Source: Enterovibrio sp. JCM 19048
GTDB taxonomy: Bacteria; Pseudomonadota; Gammaproteobacteria; Enterobacterales; Vibrionaceae
NCBI GenBank assembly: GCA_001310415.1
Contig: BAXE01000006.1
Coordinates: 184,242-248,241, forward strand
DNA: 64,000 nt
Reading direction: 5' to 3'
A program made the translations under genes and the position numbers. Under the pieces are notes generated by a model. It ran no database searches and was not told where the DNA came from. It worked only from the letters and a program-made list of their open reading frames with translations. Positions 44,532-56,300 of this stretch are shown piece after piece (the first letter of the stretch is position 1; every line of letters starts with the position of its first letter).

Positions 44532-46255
44532 ATGAAGACACAGAATAACGTAGTACTGGCGGATAACACGATGACAGCTTTACCTCCTCCGGGTTCACCC
44601 GATATTGAAATCGCGCGCGCCGTAAAACCCTGGCCGATTTTTGAAGTGGCACAACGCAAACTGGGTGTTGCACACCATGCGTTGATCCCATACGGCCACT
44701 ACAAAGCCAAACTCGATTTGGCACAGATCCCACAACGTAAAGCAGGCAAGCTGGTGCTGGTCACCGCAATCACGCCTACGCCGGCCGGTGAAGGTAAAAC
44801 CACCACCAGTATCGGCCTGACTGACGCTTTGAATGCGATTGGTGTCAGCGCCAGTGTCTGTTTGCGTGAACCGTCCCTTGGGCCATGTTTTGGCGTGAAA
44901 GGCGGTGCTGCGGGCGGTGGCCGTTCGCAAGCGATCCCGATGGAAGACCTCAACCTGCATTTCAACGGGGATTTCCATGCCATTACGTCTGCCCACAACT
45001 TGCTGGCTGCGTTAATTGATAACCATATTCACTGGGGTAATGAGCTGAACCTCGACCCACGCCGCATCAGCTGGCGCAGAGTGATGGACATGAACGACCG
45101 CGCATTGCGCCACACTTTGGTAGGCTTGGGTGGCCCTGCACATGGTCAGCCACGGGAAACCGGGTTCGACATTACCGTCGCCTCTGAAATCATGGCGATC
45201 TTGTGTCTGGCGGAAGATCGCAAAGATCTGGAGCGCCGTCTCGGCAACATCATTATTGGCCGCGACCGCGACAACAAAACCGTGACAGCCGCTGACCTGG
45301 GTGCACAAGGCGCAATGACGGTATTACTGAAAGATGCCATCCAGCCAAACCTTATTCAGACGTTGGAACATAACCCAGCGCTGATCCACGGTGGCCCTTT
45401 CGCGAATATCGCCCATGGCTGTAATTCCGTCATGGCAACACGCACGGCGCTTGGTCTGACCGATGTGGTCGTGACCGAAGCAGGCTTTGGCGCAGATTTA
45501 GGTGCGGAGAAATTTATCGATATCAAATGCCGCATCTCTGGCCTGCGCCCGGATGCAGCCGTTCTGGTGTGTACGGTCCGTGCGCTGAAAATGCAGGGCG
45601 GTGTGGCAAAAGACCACCTTGATGAGCCGAATGTTGATGCTGTCATACGTGGTGCGGCAAACCTGTCACGTCATATCGAGAACATGCAGAAATTTGGTTT
45701 AACGCCGCTGGTCGCTATCAACCGCTTCCCAACAGACGATGTGAAAGAGCTGACGGCTATCCGTGAAGTCTGTCTTTCCCATGGTGCGCGCGTGGAAGAG
45801 GCTCAACACTGGGCAGAAGGCGGCGCGGGTGCGAAAGCGTGGCAGAAGGCGTGAAAGCCATGCTGGAAGGTGAAAAGCCAGAGGTAAACTTCCTCTACGA
45901 AGACGACATGCCGATCGATGACAAAATCCGCGCAGTCGCCACGTCGCTCTACGGCGCGAAAGACGTGCAATTCAACATTGCTGCACAAAAGCAATTGGAT
46001 GAAATCCATCAACTGGGTTTTGGGCACCTGCCAGTCTGCATTGCCAAAACGCCTTACAGCTTCACCTCTGAGCCCACTGAACTTGGCGCACCAAGCGGGC
46101 ATATCCTGCCTGTACGCGAACTGCGTTTTATGGCGGGCGCGGGTTTTGTGGTAGCTATGTGCGGTGACGTGATGACCATGCCGGGCTTACCGAAGAAACC
46201 TGCAGCACTCAGCATTTCGCTGGACGAAAACGGAGAGATTGTCGGGTTGTTTTGA
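44532..46255 (+). CDS. fhs: Fhs: formate-tetrahydrofolate ligase, one frameshift
   Basis: About 574 residues after repair, normal for the family. N-terminal ATP-binding [11 protein letters not shown], then [32 protein letters not shown] and [13 protein letters not shown], all hallmark segments of 10-formyl-THF synthetase. One base is missing near 45838, where [10 protein letters not shown] is expected, and the C-terminal 140 residues continue in the next frame. The enzyme joins formate to tetrahydrofolate with ATP, feeding purine and formyl-methionine synthesis. The start at 44532 has GGGAAAG upstream. Followed by a strong terminator. Confidence 0.92.
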
Positions 46256-46280
46256 TTGTCTGCAATCAAGTAATCGACCA

Positions 46281-46311
46281 AAAAGGAAGAACATATGTTC
46301 TTCCTTTTTTT
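46281..46311 (+). terminator. Terminator after fhs
   Basis: A perfect palindrome: AAAAGGAAGAACAT pairs with ATGTTCTTCCTTTT, followed by T residues; 26 bp past the stop. Confidence 0.9.
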
Positions 46312-46562
46312 CTAATTTAAAACATAAGAACAGACCAAGCTGTTTTTCATTGTGCGAGTATTTGCTGAGAATTATGTGGAATTACCACTTCAATGTAACA
46401 ACGGGTAAATTGTAAAGTAATCAATTTCAATCATCTGAACACCCACTCGAATAGTTTTTTCTTACGATGGCTTGGACTCTCAACCTAGTCAATAATCGCC
46501 GCACTGTTTAAGCAGTTGTCTGATGTGGCACTTTTTTCTGAATGATATCCTGTAGGTTAATA

Positions 46563-46781
46563 ATGAAAAAGAGATTAATGATTTTTTCCGTACTTCTCGT
46601 TTCAGCTTGTTCTGAAGGTGAGGTTGAGAGGGATGTGGCTTGGTATCTTGAAAACAGACAAGAATTAGAGTCTAAGGTTGAAGAGTGTAGTAATGATGCG
46701 AAGCTGGAAGCTACTTCTAATTGTAAGAATGCTAAAAAAGCAAAGGCTGAGTTGTTATATCTCAAGCTGATGGGCAAATAA
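46563..46781 (+). CDS. EexN-like lipoprotein 1
   Basis: 72 residues: lipoprotein signal (MKKRLMIFSVLLVSACSEGE, Cys at 16) and an EexN-type core (VAWYLENRQELESKVEECSN, then SNCKNAKKAKAE) with two cysteines that may pair. EexN proteins are entry-exclusion lipoproteins of conjugative plasmids, but unlinked chromosomal copies are known. A paralogue follows 38 bp later. There is no conjugation gene in the window. Base composition is more AT-rich than the neighbours. Confidence 0.7.
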   Translation: MKKRLMIFSVLLVSACSEGEVERDVAWYLENRQELESKVEECSNDAKLEATSNCKNAKKAKAELLYLKLMGK

Positions 46782-46819
46782 AACATTTAAAAACTCTGAT
46801 ATTAATTGAGGGGCGTTGT

Positions 46820-47059
46820 ATGAACACTTTTTCATGGTTGTGTGTTGTAAAAAGAATATCTCTTTTAATTGCGTTGTTATTTGGGGTGTCTGCATGTGTT
46901 GAGGAAGAGGTTGCTCGCGATAAAGCTTGGTATATGAGTAATGCAGATGCACTGAAGATTAAGGTTGAAGAGTGTAAGAATGACGCGAGTATAGCTGAAA
47001 CATCAAATTGTAAAAATGCACTTAGCGCCAACTCCACACTGGCACTTAAGGAACTCTAA
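46820..47059 (+). CDS. EexN-like lipoprotein 2
   Basis: 79 residues with signal and lipobox (LLIALLFGVSACVEEEVARD) and the same core as its neighbour (KAWYMSNADALKIKVEECKN, TSNCKNALSANS). GAGGGG seven bases upstream supports the ATG at 46820. The two proteins share the pattern AWY-x-L/M-x3-KVEEC-x-ND...SNCKNA, so they arose by tandem duplication. Role unknown outside plasmid entry exclusion. Confidence 0.7.
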   Translation: MNTFSWLCVVKRISLLIALLFGVSACVEEEVARDKAWYMSNADALKIKVEECKNDASIAETSNCKNALSANSTLALKEL

Positions 47060-47236
47060 TAAATCTCACATTGAATATTTGAGAGTGTCGTTTTCCTATT
47101 TTTTTGAGAGTGTGTTTTGCGGGTTGTAAAAAAATCCATTAATATTAAATCATTGAAATAAAAAATAGTTGGAATTTCTCGTCTGTGGTAACTCCAAGTG
47201 CGTTGTTTTAGCGAGTACACTGTATGACGTGGTGCC

Positions 47237-47265
47237 AACGGGAAGGATAATACCTTCCCGTTTTT
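47237..47265. terminator. Terminator between the eexN-like genes and DUF4375 gene
   Basis: AACGGGAAGG and CCTTCCCGTT pair around ATAATA and are followed by TTT on the plus strand. It ends any plus-strand transcript from the eexN-like pair. Confidence 0.7.
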
Positions 47266-47290
47266 GTATAAGGGAGATTGCAGCTTGCCA

Positions 47291-47773
47291 ATGAAATTTA
47301 AGGACTATGCCGAAGCAGAAGAACCCGCACTGGAAGTTTTCAAACTCTGCCTGGACACGGTTTTTGATCTGGATGACGGCACAACCGAACACCTTGAACG
47401 TTTAAGCCCAGAAGCGAGGTTTGTTTACCTGCTATGGTGCTTCGATGGCGAGGTTCACAACGGTGGTTTTGATCAGTTGTTCTTCAATTCCCTTGGCGAC
47501 CATTGTGCGGAGATACTCACTAATCTGCAGGCCATCGGCGCAAGCCGATCTGCTGAATTGTTGGCCCAGGCCATGATATGGTTTCCAGACGGCAGTCCCT
47601 CAGCGATTCGGGCAGAACGATGGAAGCAATTGTCGCCTTTCGAGGATGATGAACACTACCATGCCGCGCTCGATGCACTCGACAATGCCTTCTACAAGTA
47701 TGAAGACAACCTTGTTGAACTCCTCCATCACTATGTTCGTCAGCATCCCGAAGCAAAAGTGTTGTCGATATAA
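47291..47773 (+). CDS. DUF4375-domain protein
   Basis: 160 residues, a helical DUF4375 (DMP19-like) protein: FVYLLWCFDGEVHNGGFDQLFFN is the family signature, followed by LGDHCAEILTNLQAIGASRS. Function unknown. The ATG at 47291 starts the conserved part (MKFKDYAEAEEPALEVF). Upstream, GGGAG lies slightly far away. The next gene follows after 15 bp, so they are likely co-transcribed. Intact. Confidence 0.75.
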   Translation: MKFKDYAEAEEPALEVFKLCLDTVFDLDDGTTEHLERLSPEARFVYLLWCFDGEVHNGGFDQLFFNSLGDHCAEILTNLQAIGASRSAELLAQAMIWFPDGSPSAIRAERWKQLSPFEDDEHYHAALDALDNAFYKYEDNLVELLHHYVRQHPEAKVLSI

Positions 47774-47788
47774 GGTCAATGAGAATTC

Positions 47789-48278
47789 ATGACATTACAC
47801 CTTCGCCCCGCAACAGAATCAGACATAGACTTCCTGCTGGCGCTTCGAGACAAAACCATGAGGCAGTACCTGCAGGATGCGGGAATGCCCACTAGCCAAG
47901 ACGAATACGAAAAGCGGATAAGATTCGAATTCTCAAGCGCGCAAATCATGGAGTTTGAAGGCACACCTATGGGCTGTTCAAGGCCAGATACGATGCGAAG
48001 CAAAACTATTGGCATATCATTCAGATCCAAATTGATCCCCACTACCAGGCTTACGCATTGGAAGTCGTCTTATTGGCGACGTGATCTTAAAAGCGCGGGA
48101 GACGGGAGCCACAGTAAAATTAAGTGTTATCAGCACAAATCCGGCTAAACGTCTCTACCAAAGGTTGGGCTTTAAAGTTGTGGGTAACAGGGGAGCCGAG
48201 CTGCTAATGGCGCTTTGTACTGATGAACTCCACGAAATTGGGTGTAGAAACCACACTTCAAGTACTGCCAATTTGTAA
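47789..48278 (+). CDS. GNAT family acetyltransferase, frameshifted
   Basis: About 163 residues after repairing breaks near 47975 and 48040. N-terminus MTLHLRPATESDIDFLLALR, acetyl-CoA-binding region IQIDPHYQALRIGSRLIGDV, and the closing NPAKRLYQRLGFKVVGN strand. A single-domain cytoplasmic acetyltransferase with unknown substrate. It follows the DUF4375 gene. The last 20 residues (EIGCRNHTSSTANL) may be read-through past a lost stop. Confidence 0.72.
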
Positions 48279-48548
48279 CCAATCGTAACCTCAATACATG
48301 CACAGTATTGGCGAACTGCCGCAGTTTTCTCCGTGGAAGTGGCGTTGGTGTTGAGTCTTCACGTGAGTGGTTAGTAACGCTTATCGCCAGTGTTGATGCG
48401 GTGTCATGCGAATATTGACTAGACGATATGGATCCAGCCGCCATATACTGCGCTTCCTGTTTTTACATTAGGAATAATTTGTGGACCCCAACTCTAGTCT
48501 GTTGTGTCATCTTGTATTGGTTTCAAACTACCAAGGGAGGACACAACT

Positions 48549-49925
48549 ATGATTGAGCCCCTTCTGAGCCTTCTTTTCGGCATTTTTCTTATCCTGGCGA
48601 TTATTGCAGCAAACGGTTACTTCGTTGCTCAAGAATTCGCGTATATGGCAGTAGACCGCGCAAAACTCGCGACCTTAGCAGCCACCGGCGATGCAGCCGC
48701 CAAGCGCGCGCTGGCCGTTACCAAACGTACTAGCTTTATGCTTTCCGGAGCCCAGCTTGGGATCACCGTGACAGGCCTTGTGCTTGGTTTTGTCGCAGAG
48801 CCGCTGGTCGGTAAATCTCTAGGCCAAATCCTGCAAAGCTTTGGATTTTCGCTGGAAGCCGGTATCGCCATCGGTACGGTTGTCACCCTTGGTGTGGCAA
48901 TGGTTGTCCAAATGATCTTTGGTGAGCTTTACCCGAAAAACCTGGCGATTGCGAACGCAGAGCCGATGTCCCGCATGATGTCTCGATCGACACTGATCTA
49001 CATGAAGGTGTTTAGCCTGTTCATCAGCTTCTTCGACAAGTCAGCTAACCTGCTGCTGCGCGCGGTGCGTATTGAGCCGGTTCACGATCTGGATGTGAGC
49101 GCGTCGGAAGAAGATCTGCACCACATCATCGCAAACTCACGCGATAGCGGCGACTTGCCTGTTGAGCTGTCACTGATGATGGACCGCATCCTGGATTTCC
49201 CAGAGCGCGATGTAGAACACGCCATGGTGCCGCGATCGCAGGTGGACTGGGTTGAACCGGAGACCACGCTGACCGAGCTGCTGTCGCTGATGAAGCAAGC
49301 ACACACGCGTTACCCGGTTATCAACGATGATGACGCGCCTGTGGGTGTGGTTCACCTTTCCGATGTGCTCGCGCATATCGACGCTGGTAACACAGACGAC
49401 ACGGTAGCGTCAGTGATGCGTCCTGCGACTGTGTTGCCAACGCTGATGCGTCTTCCAAACGCACTGGATCAGCTTGTCACGTCTACCAATCAACTGGCTT
49501 GTGTTATCGACGAGTACGGCGGTTTTGCAGGCGTGTTGACGATTGAAGACCTGGCGATGGAAATCGTGGGTGAAATCACCGACGAGCATGATGCCGACGC
49601 TGGCGAAGCGGTGGTATCGCAAAGCGATAACGTCTGGTTGATGGAAGGTGATGTTCACATCGACGAAGTGGAACGTGCGATTGGTTATGACCTGCCAAAA
49701 GACGATGTGGAAACCATCGCTGGTCTGTTGATTGCTGAGCGCGGTGCACTGCCGGAAGAAGGTGAAACGGTTAACATCGACCTGCCTGTCGACCCGTCGG
49801 AATTTGCATCCGGTGAGCTGTTCAAACGCCATCTAGAGGTGGAAGTGTTACGCATTGAGCGCCACGTACCGACTGAGGTTCGCGTGAAGCTGGTAGAGCA
49901 ACCAATCATGGAGGGTGAAGAATGA
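48549..49925 (+). CDS. CNNM/CorC-type membrane protein 1
   Basis: 458 residues from the ATG at 48549, with GGGAGG upstream. N-terminal DUF21 (CNNM) transmembrane domain with EFAYMAVDRAKL and LSGAQLGITVTGLVLGFVAE, then two CBS domains (VMRPATVLPTLMRLPNALDQ region) and a C-terminal CorC_HlyC/transporter-associated domain. Family members are linked to Mg/Co efflux or membrane repair. Stop and next start overlap (ATGA), so it is coupled to a second CNNM gene. Intact. Confidence 0.86.
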   Translation: MIEPLLSLLFGIFLILAIIAANGYFVAQEFAYMAVDRAKLATLAATGDAAAKRALAVTKRTSFMLSGAQLGITVTGLVLGFVAEPLVGKSLGQILQSFGFSLEAGIAIGTVVTLGVAMVVQMIFGELYPKNLAIANAEPMSRMMSRSTLIYMKVFSLFISFFDKSANLLLRAVRIEPVHDLDVSASEEDLHHIIANSRDSGDLPVELSLMMDRILDFPERDVEHAMVPRSQVDWVEPETTLTELLSLMKQAHTRYPVINDDDAPVGVVHLSDVLAHIDAGNTDDTVASVMRPATVLPTLMRLPNALDQLVTSTNQLACVIDEYGGFAGVLTIEDLAMEIVGEITDEHDADAGEAVVSQSDNVWLMEGDVHIDEVERAIGYDLPKDDVETIAGLLIAERGALPEEGETVNIDLPVDPSEFASGELFKRHLEVEVLRIERHVPTEVRVKLVEQPIMEGEE

Positions 49926-50942
49926 GCACGGATCCATTGATTGTTACTTTGGTGACTGCCGCTCTCATCATATTGAGTGGCTTCTTCGTTATCATCGAGT
50001 TTGCTTGATGGGCGCACGCCGCCACCGCCTTGAAGAAATGGCAGTGGAAAGCGCATCAGCACGTGCAGCACTGCGCGGCATGAACGATCTGACGCTGATG
50101 CTGGCAGGTGCCCAGTTGGGTATTACCTTCTGTACATTTGCATTGGGTGCGGTAACCAAGCCTGCGGTTGACCATTGGGTTGGCCCTGTGTTCCTTGCGA
50201 TGGGACTGCCTTACTGGGCAGCCGATGCAGCGGCCTTTGGTTTTGCGCTGTTCGTGGTCACCTTCCTGCACTTGGTTGTGGGTGAGATGGCGCCGAAATC
50301 CTGGTCTATCGCGCACCCTGAAAAGTCAGCGCTGGCTATCGGTATTGTTGCCCGTGCTTACGTGTGGCCGCTGCGTCCGCTGCTGAACTGGATCAACCGC
50401 ATTGCAAACCGATTGGTTCGTGCGTCAGGCGTTGAGCCAGTGGAAAGCGCCGCTGTCGGTGGGCAGGATATCAATACTATCCGCCAGCTGGTTGAGCACT
50501 CCGGTAAAGTGGGTAGCTGAAACCGGATATCCAACGTCAGCTTTCTGGCCTTATCGACTCCAGTTCCATTGCGGTGGAAACCCTGGTGACAGAAGGGCAG
50601 GTAATGGCTCACGTTGATAAACGTGCTTCTATTGCTGATGTACGTGTGAAGGCGATGGAAACAGGGCACCTGCGTATTCTGCTGTGCGGAAGCCGTGGCC
50701 TGAAACCACTGGTAGTGCACGTGCGTGATACCTTGCTGGAACCTGCTGACCGCCCTGCGCGTGAAATCGCCCGTAAGGCCTATGTGCTTGAAGCGAACAC
50801 GCCGGTATACGAAGCGCTGGCGCGTATGCGTGAAGCGAGTGTGCAGCTTGCTGTGGTGAGCAAAGGCGAGCAGATGATTGGTGTTGTCACACTGGCAGAT
50901 ATCCTGAAATGTGTGATGCCGACGACGGCGACAACAAACTAA
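49922..50942 (+). CDS. CNNM/CorC-type membrane protein 2, frameshifted
   Basis: About 340 residues after repairs near 50007 and 50515. DUF21 domain with the segment ALRGMNDLTLMLAGAQLGIT and LVVGEMAPKSWSIAHPEKSA, then a CBS pair ending in QMIGVVTLADILK. It lacks the C-terminal CorC_HlyC domain that the first gene has. The two overlap by four bases and probably form a heteromer, a common layout for paired CNNM genes. Followed by a strong terminator. Confidence 0.82.
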
Positions 50943-50970
50943 ATTTGCCTTAAACCAGCACTCTCTATGA

Positions 50971-51000
50971 AACGCCACCTTTACCGGGTGGCGTTTTTTT
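50971..51000 (+). terminator. Terminator after the CNNM pair
   Basis: AACGCCACC and GGTGGCGTT form a 9-bp stem and are followed by seven T. Confidence 0.9.
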
Positions 51001-51259
51001 ATCTGCAATCGTCGACATACGGTTTCCTCAACCTTCAACGCGTTCGCTGCCTGCAGAGGGGTGTTTGTGCTGTAACGCCCGCGCTTAACATCTCTGTTGC
51101 GTATCTCAATCCTCAGAAAGTAAACAATATTTCGTTGTCTTTCCGCGCTCTAAGACCCACAAATAATTAGAAGTTGCTACTATTTGCAAAAGTACATATT
51201 TCCAGTCATGTCATTTGCGTTGTCAATATATACCACGGCGCAATGCAAGGAGTGCGACC

Positions 51260-52292
51260 ATGAAAAAGCGCTTTCTTTAGCGTTGGTTTCCCTATACCTA
51301 AGCGGTTGTAGTGAAGAGCCCCCATCCTGAGCCAGAAGCCCGTCCAGCAAAACTCATGACCGTCGCAATAGGCGACAAAGACGCAGTGCGCGTGTTTCCT
51401 GGCACGGTAGAAGCCGATGATAAAGCGGTGCTGGCTTTTCGTGTTGCAGGGGAGATTATTGATATTCCGGTATTTGCAGGACAAGACGTCGCAAAGGGCG
51501 ATGTGCTCGCTGAGCTGGATAAAGACGAATACAGCTTGCTGCTTCAAAAGGCCAAGGCCAGCTATCAATTGGCCAAAGTGCAATACGACCGAGCGGCCAA
51601 ACTTAAGAAAACCAACGTCATTTCTGAGCAGGATTTTGATAAAGCAAAATCCCATCTGAATGAAGCGCAGGCAGGTCTGGATCTGGCGCAATCAAACTTT
51701 AATTACACCACCTTAAAAGCGCCTTACAGCGGCACGATTTCTCTGCGGCTAAAAGAGAAAAACGAGTTTGCCAACGCCATGGAACCTGTCATGAATATCC
51801 AGACCAAGGACGTGATTAACGTGAGTTTCCAATTGCCCGAAAGGTTAATCAGCTTCATTGATACGGAGAACGATTCAACGCATTCCAAACCCCTTCTCAG
51901 GTTTGATGCCTACCCCGATCAGGAGTTTGAAGCCGACTTTAAGGAAGTCGACACCGAAGCTGATACGACGACCGCTTCCTACCGCATAACGGTTTCCCTG
52001 CCGCGCCCGGAGAACGTCAATGTGCTGCCGGGTATGGCTGCGCAAGTTTCTACGTCTATTTCAGCGTCAAGCCAAAATGAACTGCCAGAAACCGCGGTAG
52101 AAACTGATGATTCAGGTACTCATGTCTGGCGGGTTGCGGCCAATGGTGTGGTGTCCCGTGTTCCGGTTGAACTGGGTGAAGACAACAAGCTCGAAGCTGC
52201 TGAACAACGGTGATGTGATTGTGGTGAATGGTGTCTCCAGCCTGGAAGAAGGCATGGTGGTGTTTCCATGGGTGAAGGAGCGGGGGCTTTAG
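51260..52292 (+). CDS. RND periplasmic adaptor lipoprotein 1 (VexI-like), frameshifted
   Basis: About 344 residues after repair. The ATG at 51260, with AAGGAG upstream, meets a stop after six codons; adding one A to the AAAAA run gives MKKALSLALVSLYLSGCSEE, a lipoprotein signal with lipobox LSGC. Adaptor domains follow: barrel-sandwich lipoyl halves (AFRVAGEIIDIPVFAGQDVA and LKAPYSGTISLRLKEKNEF) around an alpha-hairpin, then beta-barrel and membrane-proximal domains. A second break is near 52190. First of three genes of a tripartite efflux system. Confidence 0.83.
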
Positions 52293-52293
52293 T

Positions 52294-53386
52294 ATGAAAA
52301 ATCCAATTGGCCTTACCTTCGCGATAACAGCGTTGGCTTTATCCCTATCCGGCTGCGACAAACCGCCTTCAACAAAAGAGAAAGCGATATTGAACGTGGA
52401 TGTGGTGGAGATTGGCGATGATTCAATGGGTAGTGAGTTGCACTTCCCAGCCATTGCTGCCGCAGCAGACCGTGCCGAGCTTTCGTTCCTTGTGGCGGGT
52501 GAGATTAACAAAATCAATGTGAACGCTGGTGACATCGTCGAGAAAGATACGGTGCTGGCGACTTTGGATCCGACGGAGTACAAGCTTCAGGTTGATAATG
52601 CGCAAGCCAAGTTCGACGTGGTAGACAGCCAGTACCGGCGTTCAAAACCCTTGGTGGATAAGGGCTGCTGGCCAAATCTCAATTTGACGAAATCGGTGCC
52701 AGCGTGCCATCGCCAAAGCAGAACTTGAGCTGGCAAAGCTCAAGCTCTCCTACACCGAGTTGAAAGCGCCTGTTAACGGTGTCATCAGCCGTGTTCCCGT
52801 TGAACAGTTCGAGACGGTGGGCATTGGGCAATCCATTCTTAATATTCATGACGCAACACAGGTAGATATCCGTATTCAGGTGCCTGATGTGCTGTTCTCC
52901 AAACACGGCGGTAAAACCCGGGAAGAAAACAACGCAACCATCAGCCTCATGTTCGCACCGATGATGGCAAAGCTATCCGGCTTCTGTGAAGGAATATACC
53001 GCGCAACCTGACCCTGAAACCGGGTCGTTTATGGTGACGCTGACCATGCCCATGCCGGAGGACAAATTCATTCTTGATGGCATGACAGTGGAAGTGGTGG
53101 TCGAGGAGTTAGGCTTTACAACGATCGCGCCAGTCAAATCGAAATCCCCATCGAGACCGTCTTCAACGAAGATGGTGATGCGCTGGCCTCTCCAAACAAA
53201 TTTGTGTGGGTGGTGGGTGCTGATAACACAGTAGAAAAACGCAAAGTGAACGTCGGTGAACTCACCCCGAAAGGCGTGCTCGTCACCAGCGGCTTGAAGC
53301 GTGGAGATAAAGTTGTCTCAGAAGGTGTGAATCGCCTGCGAGCTGGACAGTCAGTCAATATCGTTGCGAAGAAGGAAATCAACTGA
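52294..53386 (+). CDS. RND periplasmic adaptor lipoprotein 2 (VexJ-like), frameshifted
   Basis: About 364 residues after repair, with lipoprotein signal (TALALSLSGCDKPP) and the same adaptor domain order as the previous gene (LSFLVAGEINKINVNAGDIV, LKAPVNGVISRVPVEQFETV). Breaks near 52670, 52990 and 53120. It starts 2 bp after the first adaptor stop and overlaps the pump start by one base (TGATG). Two adaptors ahead of one pump is the VexI-VexJ-VexK layout of V. cholerae. Confidence 0.83.
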
Positions 53387-56300
53387 TGAAACAGACCGTA
53401 GCCAGCTACTTTATCAATAACAAAGTCATCAGTTGGATGCTGACGCTGATATTCCTGATTGGCGGCACCACGTCTTTCTTTGGACTGGGACGACTTGAAG
53501 ATCCCGCATTCACCCTCAAAGATGCGCTGATTATTACCAGCTACCCTGGAGCAACGCCGCAACAGGTGGAGGAAGAAGTCACTTACCCGCTTGAAAAGGC
53601 AGTTCAGCAGCTGGTGTATGTTGACGAAGTGAGGTCAATTTCCAGCCGCGGTTTGTCGCAGATCACCGTTTCCATGAAAAACAATTATGGCCCGGATGAC
53701 CTGCCACAAATCTGGATGAGTTGCGCCGTAAAGTGAATGACATCAAAGGCAGTTTGCCGCCGGGTGTCGGGCAACCACAAGTGATTGATGATTTCGGCGA
53801 TGTGTTTGGTGTTCTGCTAGCCATCACAGGGGAAGGGTATTCCTATAAGGAACTTTCCGATTATGTGGACTTTCTGCGCCGGGATTTGGAACTGGTTGAA
53901 GCGTCGGCAAGGTTCAGGTCACCGGTACCCAGCAAGAGCAAGTGTTCATTGAGATCTCAATGCGACGGCTTTCCAATCTTGGGATTTCACCGGACACCAT
54001 CGACAAGCTATTAGCGACCCAGAATTTGGTATCCAGTGCGGGGGCATTGCGCCACGGCGACGAATACCTTCGCATTCACCCCACGGGCGAGTTCAAGAGC
54101 GTTGAAGAGCTGGGTAACCTCATCATCAATGAAGCGGGCTCCCAAGGCTTATCTACCTGAAAGATGTCGCGGACATCAAGCGCGGTTATCAGGAAGTGCC
54201 GACCAATATCCTAATGTACAACGGCGACCAGGCGCTGCATCTTGGCGTCTCCTTTGCCAATGGCGTCAACGTGGTTGAGGTCGGTAAGCGGCTTGAACGG
54301 AGGCTAGCGGAACTCAAAGAAAACCAGCCAATTGGTATCGATATCGGTGTGGTTTACGCGCAGCCATTGGAGGTTGATACCTCCGTACAGGGCTTTGTGG
54401 TGTCGCTGGGACAAGCCGTGGCGATTGTTATCATCGTCTTGCTGTTCTTTATGGGCTTGCGCTCGGGTCTGCTTATTGGCTTGATTCTGCTGCTTACTGT
54501 GCTGGGTACCTTCATCTTCATGAAGTACTTTGCCATCGATCTACAGCGTATCTCACTCGGTGCTTTGGTTATCGCACTCGGTATGTTGGTGGATAACGCC
54601 ATCGTGGTGGTGGAAGGGATACTTATCGGCCTCAAGAAAGGGCGAACGAAGACAGAAGCCGCGTCTGACATTGTCACGCAAACAAAATGGCCGCTGCTCG
54701 GTGCAACCGTCATTGCTGTCACCGCCTTTGCGCCAATCGGTTTGTCCAGTGACGCGACAGGTGAATACTGTGGCACCTTGTTCTCGGTACTCTTGATCTC
54801 CTTGATGTTGAGCTGGTTTACCGCCATGACCCTGACCCCTTTCTTTGCCAGCCTGTTCTTTAAGGAAGAGATGGTCGAAGAAGGCAGTGAAACGGAAGAT
54901 CCCTACAACGGCATGTTGTTTGTGGTTTACAAGAAGTTTCTGGATATCTGCATGAGGCGTGCTTACCTCACCATGATCGTGCTGGTGGCGGCGCTGGTGG
55001 CAGCAATCTACGGCTTCACGCTGCTGAAACAGTCTTTTTTCCCATCTTCCACCACGCCAATGTTAATGGTCGATATTTGGCTGCCGGAAGGCACCGATAT
55101 CCGAGCGACAGAAGACAAACTGGTTGAGCTGGAATCCTGGATTTTGGATCAGCCCAATGTCGAGTTCGTTAACACCAGCGCCGGCAAAGGCGTGCAACGC
55201 TTTATGCTGACCTACGCGCCAGAGAAGACTTATTCCGCCTTCGGAGACTCATCATCCGTGTGAAGGATTACGAATCTGTGGTGCCGACCATGGCAGCGAT
55301 TCGTCAACACATTGATGACGACTACCCGAACGTCCAGTACAAGCTCAAGCGCATTGAGTTGGGGCCATCCGCCGGTTCTAAAATCGAAGCCCGCATCATT
55401 GGCCCCGATCCTACCGTACTTCGCACCATTGCCGCCCAGGTGACGGACATCTTAAATGCGGATCCGGATGCGGTGAACGTTCGCCACGACTGGCGTGAAC
55501 GTACCAAGATCCTGCAACCCCAATTTAACGAGAGTCAGGCACGCCGCTACGGCATCACTAAGACGGATGTCGATGACCTGCTGATGATGACCTTCTCGGG
55601 CTGAATGTCGGTGTATACCGCGACGGCACCACCTTAATGCCCATCGTGACGCGCTTGCCAGAGCAAGAGCGTGTTGACGTGAAGACCATGGAAGGCATGA
55701 AGATCTGGAGCCCCGTGCTGAAAGATTACATTCCACTGCAACAGGTGATTCTGGGTTATGACCTGATTTGGGAAGACCCGCTTATCATGCGAGAGAACCG
55801 AAAACGTACCCTCACCGTGATGGCTGACCCTGATCCACTGCAGGATGAAGTGACCGCCACCACGCTACAAAAACGTATTCAGCCAATGGTGGAAGATATT
55901 GAGCTGCCAAAAGGTATTACATCGAGTGGGGTGGGGAATATGAGTCTTCTGGCGATGCGCAGGAAAGCTGTTTACCACCATGCCAATGGGTTACCTGTTT
56001 ATGTTCCTGGTGACGGTGCTGTTATTCAACTCAGTGAAAGAATCACTGATTGTGTGGCTGACTGTACCGCTGGCGGTGATTGGTGTAACAACCGGTTTGC
56101 TGCTGCTCGATACGCCATTTGGCTTTATGGCGTTGCTGGGCTTCCTGAGCCTTTCAGGGATGTTGATTAAAAACGGTATCGTTCTGATTGACCAGATCAA
56201 CATTGAAATGGCGAGCGGAAAAGATCAGTACGATGCCATTGTGGATGCCGCAGTCAGCCGCGTGCGTCCTGTTTGTATGGCGGCCATTACCACTGTGCTG

